NCBI RefSeq assembly: GCF_000719115.1
Contig: NZ_JOEA01000010.1
Coordinates: forward strand, 168,746 to 232,745
Length of the DNA stretch: 64,000 bases
Direction: 5' to 3'
Source: Lentzea albidocapillata
GTDB lineage: Bacteria > Actinomycetota > Actinomycetes > Mycobacteriales > Pseudonocardiaceae
Shown here one piece after another: positions 32,692 to 41,805 of the stretch. The number at the start of each line of letters is the position of its first letter. Position 1 is the first letter of the stretch. A model generated the notes under the pieces. That model saw only the letters and a list, made by a program, of their open reading frames with translations, searched no databases and was not told where the DNA came from. The translations under genes were made by a program, and so were the position numbers.

Positions 32692-33188
32692 GATGGCTTC
32701 CTAGTTCTGCGAGCACCGACGGCATCTTTGAGGCTCCTTTGAGGAAGGTGACAAACTGAGAGTACCGCCAAAGCATCCTCAAAGCACGCGCAGGGTCAAG
32801 TCGCCGACATGCCTCCTAGCTGGACAAACGCACGGCTCTGCGACTGTTAGGTTGCCGAACCTGGCTCTATGGATCAAGGCGCGCCACCGACGGCGACGCG
32901 CAGGAGCTCCCAGCAGCCAGGCTCGGGACGATCGCGCGATCCAAGACCTGACCGAGCCGGGCACGGCGATCGACGCCAGCCAACGCTCCGCGTCATCGGC
33001 CACCGGACATGCCAAAGCCGCCCCACCGAGGACTAGCGGGACGGGACAGCTACCAGGCAAGCCCCCGGACGAGGGTGTAGCTACGGGTGTAGCAACGGTC
33101 CGGGACGGGTTGGGACGGGACAGCACTCCTGACCAGGCAACACCGACAACCGCGGACTAGCCCGAACGAGCCTGGACAGCCAGATGCA
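32692..33188. other. Right end of the island, no supported gene
   Basis: About 500 bp. The GC content rises again toward the right. Short frames here lack ribosome-binding sites and family motifs. It contains the right copy of the 24-bp end motif at 33074-33097. Confidence 0.6.
33074..33097. repeat. Right copy of the 24-bp island-end motif
   Basis: GGTGTAGC-T-ACGGGTGTAGC-AACG, 23 of 24 bases identical to 28964-28987 and in direct orientation, 91 bp inside attR. Confidence 0.6.
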
Positions 33189-33244
33189 GCCTTGAAAGCG
33201 GGAGACGGGCAACCGTCCGGGGGTTCAAATCCCTCCGCTTCCGC
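33189..33244 (+). repeat. attR: 56-bp copy of the tRNA-Ser 3' end
   Basis: Identical to 28860-28915. It lacks the 5' half of the tRNA, so it is not a gene. It marks the right boundary of the island and was originally the native end of tRNA-Ser. Confidence 0.9.
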
Positions 33245-33303
33245 TCGTGGGCGAGGTGTGTCGACGGAAAGCGTCGACCTGACCTCGCTCCAGGTGTTTT
33301 TGG

Positions 33304-33364
33304 GGGCTGGTGCCCCGCTTGCGCTCATGGGTTTCTGAGGGCTGATGCCCCCATTGCTTCTCAT
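33304..33364. repeat. Two imperfect ~25-bp tandem units, each a small hairpin
   Basis: Units GGGCTGGTGCCCCGCTTGC/GCTCAT (from 33304) and GGGCTGATGCCCCCATTGC/TTCTCAT (from about 33339). Each contains a GGGC-loop-GCCC stem, and TTTTT precedes the first. They may be the original terminators of tRNA-Ser displaced by the island. Confidence 0.4.
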
Positions 33365-33391
33365 CGGGCGAACCGGCACCGGATAAAAGAG

Positions 33392-33420
33392 CGGCGGCGC
33401 CCCGAAGGGCACCGCCGCCG
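33392..33420 (-). terminator. Terminator of the M28 peptidase gene
   Basis: CGGCGG...CCGCCG stem with an inner GCCC-GAA-GGGC stem, 19 bp past the stop codon of the minus-strand peptidase gene. Confidence 0.6.
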
Positions 33421-33438
33421 TCCATCCGAACAAGCGAA

Positions 33439-34983
<1,545 letters not shown>

Positions 34984-35028
34984 TCACAAGAAGGAGACCC
35001 AGGCCACAAGCCGTCGGTCGGCGGGAGT

Positions 35029-35661
35029 TCAGCTGGTGATCAGGTGAACACACTCCGCTAGTCCGTCGACAGCGACGTTCCAGTCCGGGCGCACGAAGTT
35101 CGCCTCGTCCAGACGCAATCGCACGTGCTCAAGGCGTTCTCCGCGCGGTGCCGCACCAATCGTGCCGTCGTGCACGTAGCCGAGCTTGGCGCTGACGCGG
35201 TTGGACGACTGGTTGCCCTGCCAAGCCGCCGAACGAGCGATGTGCGCGCCCAGGTGGTCGAACGCGAACTGCAGCACGCCCACACGCATCTCCGTGCCGA
35301 AACCGTTGCTCTGGAACTCCCTGCCGAGCCATGAGCCGGTGTTCACCTCGCGCAGCACGCCGAAGTCGCGCGCGCCCAGCTCCTGCACACCGATGACCTT
35401 GCCCTCGTGCCGCACGAGGAAGCAGATCGCCCAGTCCTTGGCAGCCAGCTTGGCGCGCATGCCCCAGAAGAACTGGACCATGCCGAACCCGTGGTCGTCC
35501 GCCAGGCTGTCGGTCCACGGCACGTTGAACGGCATCTCGGCCGGGTCGTGCACGCCCGCCTTGGCGACCTCGACGAGCTCGAACAGCCCGGAGTCGTCGT
35601 CCGGGCGCAGCTCCAGGCGCGGGGTGCGGAGAACCAGATGTCGTAGCGGCCAGGCGTCCAT
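35029..35661 (-). CDS. GNAT-family N-acetyltransferase
   Basis: A 210-residue acetyltransferase of the RimJ/RimL-like group. It begins RHLVLRTPRLELRP, a strong start signature for this group. A core VIGVQELGARDFGVLREVNTGSWLGREFQSNGFGTEMR contains the acetyl-CoA pyrophosphate loop (here QSNGFG), and ends with HIARSAAWQGNQSSNRVSAKLGY. It transfers acetyl groups to an amine on a protein, metabolite or drug. ATG 35661 is chosen; a very long open frame continues upstream but is antisense to the quinone oxidoreductase gene. Divergent from that gene, 45 bp apart. Confidence 0.88.
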   Translation of the reverse strand: MDAWPLRHLVLRTPRLELRPDDDSGLFELVEVAKAGVHDPAEMPFNVPWTDSLADDHGFGMVQFFWGMRAKLAAKDWAICFLVRHEGKVIGVQELGARDFGVLREVNTGSWLGREFQSNGFGTEMRVGVLQFAFDHLGAHIARSAAWQGNQSSNRVSAKLGYVHDGTIGAAPRGERLEHVRLRLDEANFVRPDWNVAVDGLAECVHLITS

Positions 35662-35706
35662 GATCCGATGGTGCCCGACCTGTCGAACGGTATTACGGTC
35701 GACCTC

Positions 35707-36672
35707 ATGCGTGCCATCACTGTTCGCGAACCCGGCGGCCCGGACGTGCTCGAATGGACCGAGGTCGCAGACCCGGTTCCCGGCGCGGGCGAGGTGCTGA
35801 TCGACGTCGCCGCGAGTGCGGTCAACCGCGCGGACCTGTTGCAGCGGCAGGGTTTCTACCCGCCTCCCCAGGGCGCGTCGGACGTCATCGGGCTGGAGTG
35901 CTCCGGCACGATCGCGGCACTCGGCGAGGGCGTCACGGGCTGGCAGGTCGGCGACGAGGTGTGCGCGCTGCTGGCCGGTGGTGGCTACGCGGAGAAGGTC
36001 GTCGTGCCCGCGGTGCAGGTCCTGCCCGTCCCGGCGAACGTCGACGTCGTCACGGCGGCCGCGCTGCCCGAGGTCGCGTGCACGGTGTGGTCGAACGTCG
36101 TGATGGACGGCCGGCTCAAGCTCGGCGAGACGTTCCTCGTGCACGGCGGTGCGGGTGGCATCGGCACGCACGCGATCCAGGTGGCCAAGGCACTCGGCGC
36201 GACCGTCGCGGTCACCGCGGGATCGGACGAACGACTGCGGAAGTGCGCCGAGCTCGGCGCGGACATCACGGTCAACTACAAGACGCAGGACTTCGTCGCC
36301 GAGGTGAAGCAGGCGGACGTCGTGCTCGACAACATGGGCGCCTCCTACCTGCCCCGCAACATCGACGTCCTCGCCCCGGACGGCCGGCTGATGATCATCG
36401 GCATGCAGGGCGGCGTGAAGGGCGAACTGCCGATCGGCAAGCTCCTCGGCAAACGGGCGTCCGTGATGGCGACGGGCCTGCGCGGCCGCAGCGTCGACGG
36501 CAAAGGCGCGATCGTGGCCCAGGTCCGCGAACACCTGTGGCCGTTGATCGAAAGCGGCGCGGTCAAGCCGATCGTCGGCCAGGTCGTGCCGATGTCGGAC
36601 GCCGCCGAGGCGCACCGGCTGCTGGAGGCGAGCGACGTCTTCGGCAAGGTCCTGCTCAGGCGAGACCGGTAG
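35707..36672 (+). CDS. Zinc-independent NAD(P)H quinone oxidoreductase (MDR family)
   Basis: A 321-residue medium-chain reductase of the zeta-crystallin/PIG3 type. The N-terminus MRAITVREPGGPDVLEWTEV and the segment SAVNRADLLQRQGFYPPP are diagnostic. The NADPH motif is FLVHGGAGGIGTHAIQVAKALGA (about residues 142-164, GGAGGIG core). No structural zinc cysteines are present. It reduces quinones or similar electrophiles with NADPH. ATG 35707 gives the standard N-terminus. The last 17 bp overlap the convergent methyltransferase gene. Confidence 0.93.
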   Translation: MRAITVREPGGPDVLEWTEVADPVPGAGEVLIDVAASAVNRADLLQRQGFYPPPQGASDVIGLECSGTIAALGEGVTGWQVGDEVCALLAGGGYAEKVVVPAVQVLPVPANVDVVTAAALPEVACTVWSNVVMDGRLKLGETFLVHGGAGGIGTHAIQVAKALGATVAVTAGSDERLRKCAELGADITVNYKTQDFVAEVKQADVVLDNMGASYLPRNIDVLAPDGRLMIIGMQGGVKGELPIGKLLGKRASVMATGLRGRSVDGKGAIVAQVREHLWPLIESGAVKPIVGQVVPMSDAAEAHRLLEASDVFGKVLLRRDR

Positions 36673-37300
36673 CCGCGGCCAGCGAGGTCCGGGGAGCCGT
36701 GCGGAACTCCAGCCCGAACTCCTCGGACCACCGCGTCAGCACCGCCTGCTCGTCCGGCCGGTCGGCGTCGTCGGCCAGCACCGTCGCCCCCGGCGCCAGC
36801 ACGGCACTGAGCACGGGCAACGCGGGGTAGCGCGAGTCACCGAACCCCGGCCCGTCCACCAGGAGCAGGTCCACCAGACCGAACCGCTCGACGTACCCGA
36901 GCACTTCGTCGTGCACCTGCTGCGGCGCGTACCACTGGCCGTGCCGCGACAACGCCGCCGGATGCCGCGACAACGGCGCGTGCACCACGCGAGCCGCGGA
37001 GCCGAGACCTTCACGTCGTAGTTGTGAGGCAACGAAAGCAGCCGTGCGTTCGTCGTGCTCGATCGACAACAGGTGCCCGAACCCTCGCTGCTGCAACAAA
37101 CGCGCCAGCAGGACCGAGGAAGACCCGCAGCCCAGTTCCACCAGGACGGTCCGGGCACCCAGCACGATCTCGTCCATCACGGCGACGAGCGCCGCCGGCC
37201 GGAGGTCGCCGGAGAGCTGCGGCAGGTACTCGGTGTTCAACGAGCCGAGGCGCTGCAGGGCCGAGAGATCGGCGAGCTCGCGAGCCAGCGAGTCGTCCAA
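36656..37300 (-). CDS. Class I SAM-dependent (O-)methyltransferase-like protein
   Basis: An approximately 214-residue protein with the SAM motif TVLVELGCGSSSVLLARLL (about residues 52-70), HLLSIEHDERTAAF (motif II acidic residue) and VDLLLVDGPGFGDSRYP, where the Asp begins the post-III strand. These resemble the class I O-methyltransferase/TylF-like fold. It starts TTG at 37300 with GGGAGATC a few bases upstream; the longer frame lies over the upstream gene. It follows the class V aminotransferase-like gene by 19 bp, so the two form an operon. The substrate is unknown. Confidence 0.7.
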   Translation of the reverse strand: MDDSLARELADLSALQRLGSLNTEYLPQLSGDLRPAALVAVMDEIVLGARTVLVELGCGSSSVLLARLLQQRGFGHLLSIEHDERTAAFVASQLRREGLGSAARVVHAPLSRHPAALSRHGQWYAPQQVHDEVLGYVERFGLVDLLLVDGPGFGDSRYPALPVLSAVLAPGATVLADDADRPDEQAVLTRWSEEFGLEFRTAPRTSLAAATGLA

Positions 37301-37319
37301 AGATGATCTCCCAAATCCC

Positions 37320-38519
37320 TCAGCCGAGTTCGGCCACCGCCCGCACCAGATCGTCCATCTCGACCGCGTTCGTGTAGTGCGCGAGCCCGATGCGGATGGC
37401 ACCGCCGATCTCGCCTACGCCCAGCACCGAGAACACGCCGTGCTGACCGGGGTCGGCGAACGCGCAGACACCCCGTGACGCGAGGTGTTCGACGCCATCC
37501 TCCGCCTTGACCCCGGCGATCGAGAACGCCAGCGCGGGCACCCGCCGCATGGCGTCACCGATCACCATCACGTGGCGCAGCGAACGCAGTTCGTTGATGA
37601 GGTTAGCGAGCAGCCCGGCCTGGTAGGCCTTCACCGATCCCAGCGACGTGAGCACCCGCTCGCGGCGCGTGCCGGAAGCCGCGTCGTCGAGGTCCGCCAG
37701 GTACTCCACCGACGCAACGAGCCCGGCGAGCATCGGATACGCGTGCGGGCCGAGCTCCAGCCGTTCCGGGCCGCGCGCCATCGGGTCGACCGAGACCGAC
37801 GGCAGCCGCTCCAGCACCGACGGGTCGCGGAACACCAGTGCGCCGACCGGCGGACCGCCCCACTGACCAGCGGAAAGAGCGACCACGTCGGCACCCATGC
37901 CAACGATGTCCAACGGCACGAAAGGGGCCGCGGCAGAGGCGTCCACCACCATCAGCGAACCGTGCGCGCGAGCCACCGCGGAGATCTTGCCCAGGTCCGG
38001 CCGGGTACCGACCACGCCGGACGCCGCCGTGATGGCGATCAGCTTCGTGCGGTCGGTGACCAGCTCGTCGAACTGCCAGCTCGGCAGCTCGCAGGTCTCG
38101 ATGTCGATCTCTGCCCATTTGACCGCACTGCCGGTGCGCTGGGTGGCGCGCAGCCACGGCGCGATGTTCGCCGGGTGGTCCAGCCGGGAAACCAGGACCT
38201 CGTCGCCCATGAACCAGTCGTCGGTCATCGCGTCGGCGAGACGTTGCAGCAGCACGGCGGAAGAGGGCCCGAGCACGACACCGGCGGGATCGCCGCCGAC
38301 GAGGTCCGCGACGGACCTGCGGGCGGCGTCCACGATGCCCTGGGCACGTTGGGACGCGGGAAAGATGCCACCAGGTCCGGAGACCGGGGCGCGCAGCGCG
38401 GTGGAGACGGCGGTGGCGACCTGCTCGGGCACCTGCATGCCGGCCGGTGCGTCGAGATGGACCCAGCCGTCGCCGAGCGCGGGGAAGAGCCCTCGTACCC
38501 GTGCGACGTCGAACGCCAT
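37320..38519 (-). CDS. Class V aminotransferase / cysteine-desulfurase-like protein lacking the PLP lysine
   Basis: A 399-residue protein with the SufS/VC1184-like layout: VRGLFPALGDGWVHLDAPAG at the start, SAVLLQRLADAM, SRLDHPANIAPWL, and DPGQHGVFSVLG, GAIRIGLAHYTNAVEMD at the end. The strand VVDAS (Asp193) remains. Where active enzymes have S-x-H-K followed by a GP.G loop, this reads SAGQWGGPPVGALVF, so the Schiff-base lysine is Gln219 or Trp220. PLP catalysis as usual is therefore not expected. The start is ATG 38519; the open frame upstream is unlikely. It is cotranscribed with the downstream methyltransferase gene and divergent from bpa. Confidence 0.8.
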   Translation of the reverse strand: MAFDVARVRGLFPALGDGWVHLDAPAGMQVPEQVATAVSTALRAPVSGPGGIFPASQRAQGIVDAARRSVADLVGGDPAGVVLGPSSAVLLQRLADAMTDDWFMGDEVLVSRLDHPANIAPWLRATQRTGSAVKWAEIDIETCELPSWQFDELVTDRTKLIAITAASGVVGTRPDLGKISAVARAHGSLMVVDASAAAPFVPLDIVGMGADVVALSAGQWGGPPVGALVFRDPSVLERLPSVSVDPMARGPERLELGPHAYPMLAGLVASVEYLADLDDAASGTRRERVLTSLGSVKAYQAGLLANLINELRSLRHVMVIGDAMRRVPALAFSIAGVKAEDGVEHLASRGVCAFADPGQHGVFSVLGVGEIGGAIRIGLAHYTNAVEMDDLVRAVAELG

Positions 38520-38610
38520 GACACACACCGTACGTATGCGAGCAAACACAGCAACGACCAGCCCCACCCCGATTAGTTTCGAAAACGTGAATCACGCGAG
38601 GATGGAGACC

Positions 38611-39084
38611 ATGAACCAGGAGCAGCCCGTCGTAATCGTCAACGGCCAGGACGGCGACCTCGCCGACCTCGTCGAACAGCCGGCGAAGGTCATGCGGATC
38701 GGCACGATGATCAAGCAGCTGCTGGAGGAGGTGCGGGCGGCTCCTCTGGACGAGGCCAGCCGAAACCGCCTCAAGGAGATCCACAAGCGGTCCATCGAGG
38801 AGCTCGAGGACGGCCTGGCGCCGGAGCTGCGCGAGGAGCTGGAGCGCCTGTCGCTGCCGTTCACCGAGGACGGCACCCCCTCCGACGCCGAACTGCGGAT
38901 CGCGCAGGCTCAGCTCGTGGGCTGGCTGGAGGGCCTCTTCCACGGCATCCAGACCGCGTTGTTCGCCCAGCAGATGGCGGCGCGGGCCCAGCTGGAGCAG
39001 ATGCGCGGCCGTGCGCTTCCCGCCGGCAGCGGTGACGCGCAGGACGCCGGTCCCACCGGCAAGGGAACCGGGCAGTACCTCTGA
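38611..39084 (+). CDS. bpa: Bacterial proteasome activator Bpa (Rv3780 homologue)
   Basis: A 157-residue protein. The core DLVEQPAKVMRIGTMIKQLL, LEEVRAAPLDEASRNRLKEIH and LRIAQAQLVGWLEGLFHGIQ is nearly the same as M. tuberculosis Rv3780. The C-terminus is GTGQYL, the GQYL motif with which Bpa (PafE) docks into the 20S proteasome and opens its gate without ATP. It forms a dodecameric ring of four-helix bundles and promotes degradation of unfolded proteins and HspR. ATG 38611 follows GAGG at 38598-38601. It heads the galactan export operon; the same bpa-wzm/wzt-glfT1 neighbourhood occurs in mycobacteria. Confidence 0.95.
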   Translation: MNQEQPVVIVNGQDGDLADLVEQPAKVMRIGTMIKQLLEEVRAAPLDEASRNRLKEIHKRSIEELEDGLAPELREELERLSLPFTEDGTPSDAELRIAQAQLVGWLEGLFHGIQTALFAQQMAARAQLEQMRGRALPAGSGDAQDAGPTGKGTGQYL

Positions 39085-39138
39085 TCCCGCAGGGCTTACC
39101 ATGCGGCCCACTACTGGGAGTGGTGTGAGGAGTCGAAC

Positions 39139-39996
39139 GTGCTCGACAGAGTTCGCCGGAGCATGGCACCCGGCTTTGTCCGAAAGGCTCTCCGCGACAA
39201 GCTGATCCGGGTGGTCGAGGAGGCGCTCCTCCCCTATCACAAGGTTCAGCTGGGTCGCATCGACGACCTCCAGCACCAGCTCAACGAGGCGTTGCGCTAC
39301 CAGGGCGACCGGCTCGCGGAGCTCACCGCGAACTACGAGCACCGCGAACGCCGCGACCTGCTGTTCGCGGCCGAGCGCGACGCCGCCGCGGACAGCGCCG
39401 CGTTCGCGCTGCAGCACCTCCGGACGGCGCCGCACTTCCCGGACCCGCACGCCACGCTGCTCCACGCGCTGAGCCTGCTCGATGCCGAGGTCGAGGGCAT
39501 GGTGCTGGAGTTCGGCGTCTACACCGGCACGACGCTGAAGATCATGGCGAACGCCTCGGCGGACCGCGAGATCTACGGCTTCGACTCCTTCACCGGACTG
39601 CCGGAGGACTGGCGCACCGGGTTCTCGGCCGGCGCGTTCGGCGTCGAGCAGTTGCCGGAAGTCCCCGGCGCCGAGCTCATCGCGGGCTGGTTCGACGAGA
39701 CGCTGCCCGGTTTCGTGGCGGAGCACGCCGGACCGGTCGCGTTCCTGCACGTCGACTGCGACCTCTACTCCTCGACCAAGACGGTGCTGGAGCACATCGG
39801 TCCGCGCCTGCGGGCCGGCTCGGTCGTGCTGTTCGACGAGTACTTCAACTATCAGGGCTGGCGAGACCACGAGCACAAGGCGTGGATGGAGTACACGGCG
39901 GAGACCGGCATCGAGTTCAGCTACGAGGGGTACACGACCGATCACGAACAGGTGATCGTGCGAATCACGAAGGTTCCTGGACAATCCGGACGTTGA
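39139..39996 (+). CDS. TylF/MycF-family (macrocin O-methyltransferase-like) protein
   Basis: A 285-residue SAM-dependent methyltransferase. The N-terminal 80 residues form a coiled-coil-like helix (LQHQLNEALRYQGDRLAEL). The catalytic domain has GMVLEFGVYTGTTLKIMA (motif I), REIYGFDSFTGLPEDWR with the family's FDSF signature, HVDCDLYSSTKTVLEHI (metal-binding Asp pair) and VVLFDEYFNYQGWRDHE. Relatives methylate sugar hydroxyls. GTG start at 39139 with GAGG 11 bases upstream. It sits 54 bp after bpa and 32 bp before wzm, so it probably methylates the exported polysaccharide; that role is inferred from location. Confidence 0.85.
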   Translation: MLDRVRRSMAPGFVRKALRDKLIRVVEEALLPYHKVQLGRIDDLQHQLNEALRYQGDRLAELTANYEHRERRDLLFAAERDAAADSAAFALQHLRTAPHFPDPHATLLHALSLLDAEVEGMVLEFGVYTGTTLKIMANASADREIYGFDSFTGLPEDWRTGFSAGAFGVEQLPEVPGAELIAGWFDETLPGFVAEHAGPVAFLHVDCDLYSSTKTVLEHIGPRLRAGSVVLFDEYFNYQGWRDHEHKAWMEYTAETGIEFSYEGYTTDHEQVIVRITKVPGQSGR

Positions 39997-40028
39997 TCTT
40001 CCCGTGACCGACCGGGGGCGAGGCTCGC

Positions 40029-40967
40029 ATGAACTCGCCGGTACGCTCAGTCCTCGTGCAAGCCACCAGTACCCACGACCATCCTGAGGCACCCCCTGCA
40101 GCGAACTCCAGGACGTTCGACCGAGCCTTCGAGGATCTGAAGAAGGCCTGGCAACACCGGGAGCTGTGGGGTCATCTGGGCTGGCAGGACATCAAGCAGC
40201 GCTACCGCCGGTCGGTCATCGGCCCGCTGTGGATCACCATTTCGATGGGCACCACGGCGCTGGCCCTCGGCCTGCTGTACTCGCAGCTGTTCGGCGAGGA
40301 GATCTCGACGTTCCTGCCGTACGTGACGGTGGGTTTCATCGTCTGGGGCTTCATCCTCGGCTGCGTCAACGAGGGCACCGACGTCTTCATCTCCAACGAG
40401 GGGCTGATCAAGCACCTCCCGGCGCCGATCACGGTGCACGTGCTGCGGCTGGTGTGGCGTCAGACCCTGTTCTTCGTGCACAACCTGGTCGTCTACTTCG
40501 TCGTGCTGGCGATCTTCTTCTCGACGCTCGGCCACCCGTACATGATGAACAACGACCCCGAGGTCAAGCCGGGCGTCGGCTGGGAGATCCTGCTCGCGAT
40601 CCCCGGTTTCGCGCTGCTGGCGATCAACGGCATCTGGATCGCGCTGCTGTTCGGCATCGTCAGCACCAGGTTCCGCGACATCCCGCCGGTCGTGCACAGC
40701 TTCATCAACCTGGTGTTCTTCATGACGCCGATCGTGTGGCACGCGGGTGTGCTCAACAAGGTCAGCGGGGGCGACGGCGGTTGGCGCGTCCTCATCGCAG
40801 AACTCAACCCGGTGTACCACTACCTGGAAATCGTCAGGGCGCCTTTGCTCGGCCACGTCGTCGACTGGCACCACTGGGCCATCGTCGGTGGCATGACGGT
40901 CGTCGGCTGGGCGGTCGCGCTCGTGGCGCTTCGCAACTGGCGCGCTCGCGTCTCGTACTGGGTCTAG
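40029..40967 (+). CDS. wzm: Polysaccharide ABC exporter permease Wzm (galactan export)
   Basis: A 312-residue integral membrane protein of the ABC-2 family with six hydrophobic spans. The amphipathic entry helix is ELWGHLGWQDIKQRYRRSVIGPLW, the hallmark of O-antigen/teichoic acid/galactan exporters. STRFRDIPPVVHSFINLVFFMTPIVW is the conserved periplasmic gate region. With Wzt it moves lipid-linked galactan across the plasma membrane. The homologue is RfbD (Rv3783). The N-terminal 40 residues are longer than usual and hydrophilic. It is 16 bp before wzt. In mycobacteria the order is RfbE-GlfT1-RfbD; here the permease comes first. Confidence 0.92.
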   Translation: MNSPVRSVLVQATSTHDHPEAPPAANSRTFDRAFEDLKKAWQHRELWGHLGWQDIKQRYRRSVIGPLWITISMGTTALALGLLYSQLFGEEISTFLPYVTVGFIVWGFILGCVNEGTDVFISNEGLIKHLPAPITVHVLRLVWRQTLFFVHNLVVYFVVLAIFFSTLGHPYMMNNDPEVKPGVGWEILLAIPGFALLAINGIWIALLFGIVSTRFRDIPPVVHSFINLVFFMTPIVWHAGVLNKVSGGDGGWRVLIAELNPVYHYLEIVRAPLLGHVVDWHHWAIVGGMTVVGWAVALVALRNWRARVSYWV

Positions 40968-40983
40968 AGGAGGTCGGCAAACC

Positions 40984-41802
40984 ATGGTCAGCATCGACGT
41001 CTGGAACGCATCGGTCGACTTCCCGATCTTCGACGCCAAGTCGAGGTCGCTGAAGAAGCTCGCGCTCGGCAAGGTCGGCGGCAAGATCGGCTCAGAGGGC
41101 CGCGTCCCGATCATCGAGGCACTGCACGACATCACGCTCCACCTCAAGCACGGCGACCGTGTCGGCCTGGTGGGTCACAACGGCGCCGGCAAATCGACAC
41201 TGCTGCGCCTGCTCGCGGGCATCTACGAGCCGACCCGCGGCAGCCAGCGCATCGTCGGCAAGGTCGCGCCGGTCTTCGACCTCGGCGTCGGCATGGACCC
41301 GGAGATCTCCGGGTACGAGAACATCATGATCCGCGGCCTCTTCCTGGGTATGACCCGCAAGGAGATGGAGAAGCGGGTCGACGACATCGCGGAGTTCACC
41401 GAGCTCGGTGACTACCTGTCGATGCCGCTGCGCACGTACTCGACGGGCATGCGCGTGCGGCTCGCGCTCGGCGTGGTCACCTCCATCGACCCCGAGATCC
41501 TGCTGCTCGACGAGGGCATCGGCGCGGTGGACGCGGCGTTCATGGCGAAGGCCCGCGAACGCCTGAAGGACCTCGTGAAGCGGTCCGGCCTGCTCGTGTT
41601 CGCGAACCACTCCGACGAAACGCTGCTGGACTTCTGCGACAGCGCGATCTGGATGGACGAAGGCCGCGTCAAGCAGCACGGCGGCCTGCGCGAGGTGCTC
41701 ACCGCGTACAAGGGCCACGACCCCTTCGAGCGCATGACCCCCGAACAGATCGCCAGGCTCGGCTACTCCTCTCCCGTCCTCAGTGGAAATGGCGGCGAAT
41801 AG
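40984..41802 (+). CDS. wzt: Polysaccharide ABC exporter ATPase Wzt (galactan export)
   Basis: A 272-residue ATP-binding subunit. Walker A GHNGAGKST (about residues 64-72), signature YSTGMRVRLALG, Walker B ILLLDEGIGAVDAAF and the H-loop His in VFANHSDE are present. DLGVGMDPEISGYENIMIRG is the typical Q-loop region of the Wzt/TagH group. There is no C-terminal carbohydrate-binding domain, so it is the short type that exports glycans without end-cap recognition, as for mycobacterial RfbE (Rv3781). An AGGAGG ribosome-binding site lies seven bases before the ATG. It is translationally close to glfT1 (3 bp). Confidence 0.95.
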   Translation: MVSIDVWNASVDFPIFDAKSRSLKKLALGKVGGKIGSEGRVPIIEALHDITLHLKHGDRVGLVGHNGAGKSTLLRLLAGIYEPTRGSQRIVGKVAPVFDLGVGMDPEISGYENIMIRGLFLGMTRKEMEKRVDDIAEFTELGDYLSMPLRTYSTGMRVRLALGVVTSIDPEILLLDEGIGAVDAAFMAKARERLKDLVKRSGLLVFANHSDETLLDFCDSAIWMDEGRVKQHGGLREVLTAYKGHDPFERMTPEQIARLGYSSPVLSGNGGE

Positions 41803-41805
41803 ATC

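Larger units (their letters stand above)
28860..33244. mobile_element. Small integrated island (~4.3 kb) in tRNA-Ser(TGA)
   Basis: Bounded by perfect 56-bp direct repeats. Contents in order: terminator hairpin, paired 24-bp motif, remnant of a tyrosine integrase (minus), 5'-truncated HAD hydrolase (plus), proteasome-like Ntn hydrolase (plus), AlbA_2/ATP-binding protein (minus), about 0.5 kb of mostly non-coding sequence, a second copy of the 24-bp motif. From about 29.4 to 32.7 kb the DNA is clearly richer in A and T than its surroundings and uses ATA, AGA, CTA and TTA codons, so it comes from a different source. Without an intact integrase it can no longer move by itself. Confidence 0.88.

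Noticed and set aside
33189..33244. A second tRNA-Ser gene
   Set aside because: It lacks the acceptor 5' strand, D-arm and half of the anticodon arm; it is the att duplicate.
33050..33433. A 127-residue minus-strand frame across attR
   Set aside because: It reads antisense through the tRNA-Ser fragment (the familiar GFEPPDG...SPAFKA string), a known source of spurious proteins.
37603..40092. An 829-residue minus-strand open frame over bpa and the methyltransferase
   Set aside because: It is antisense to bpa, whose sequence is nearly that of Rv3780.
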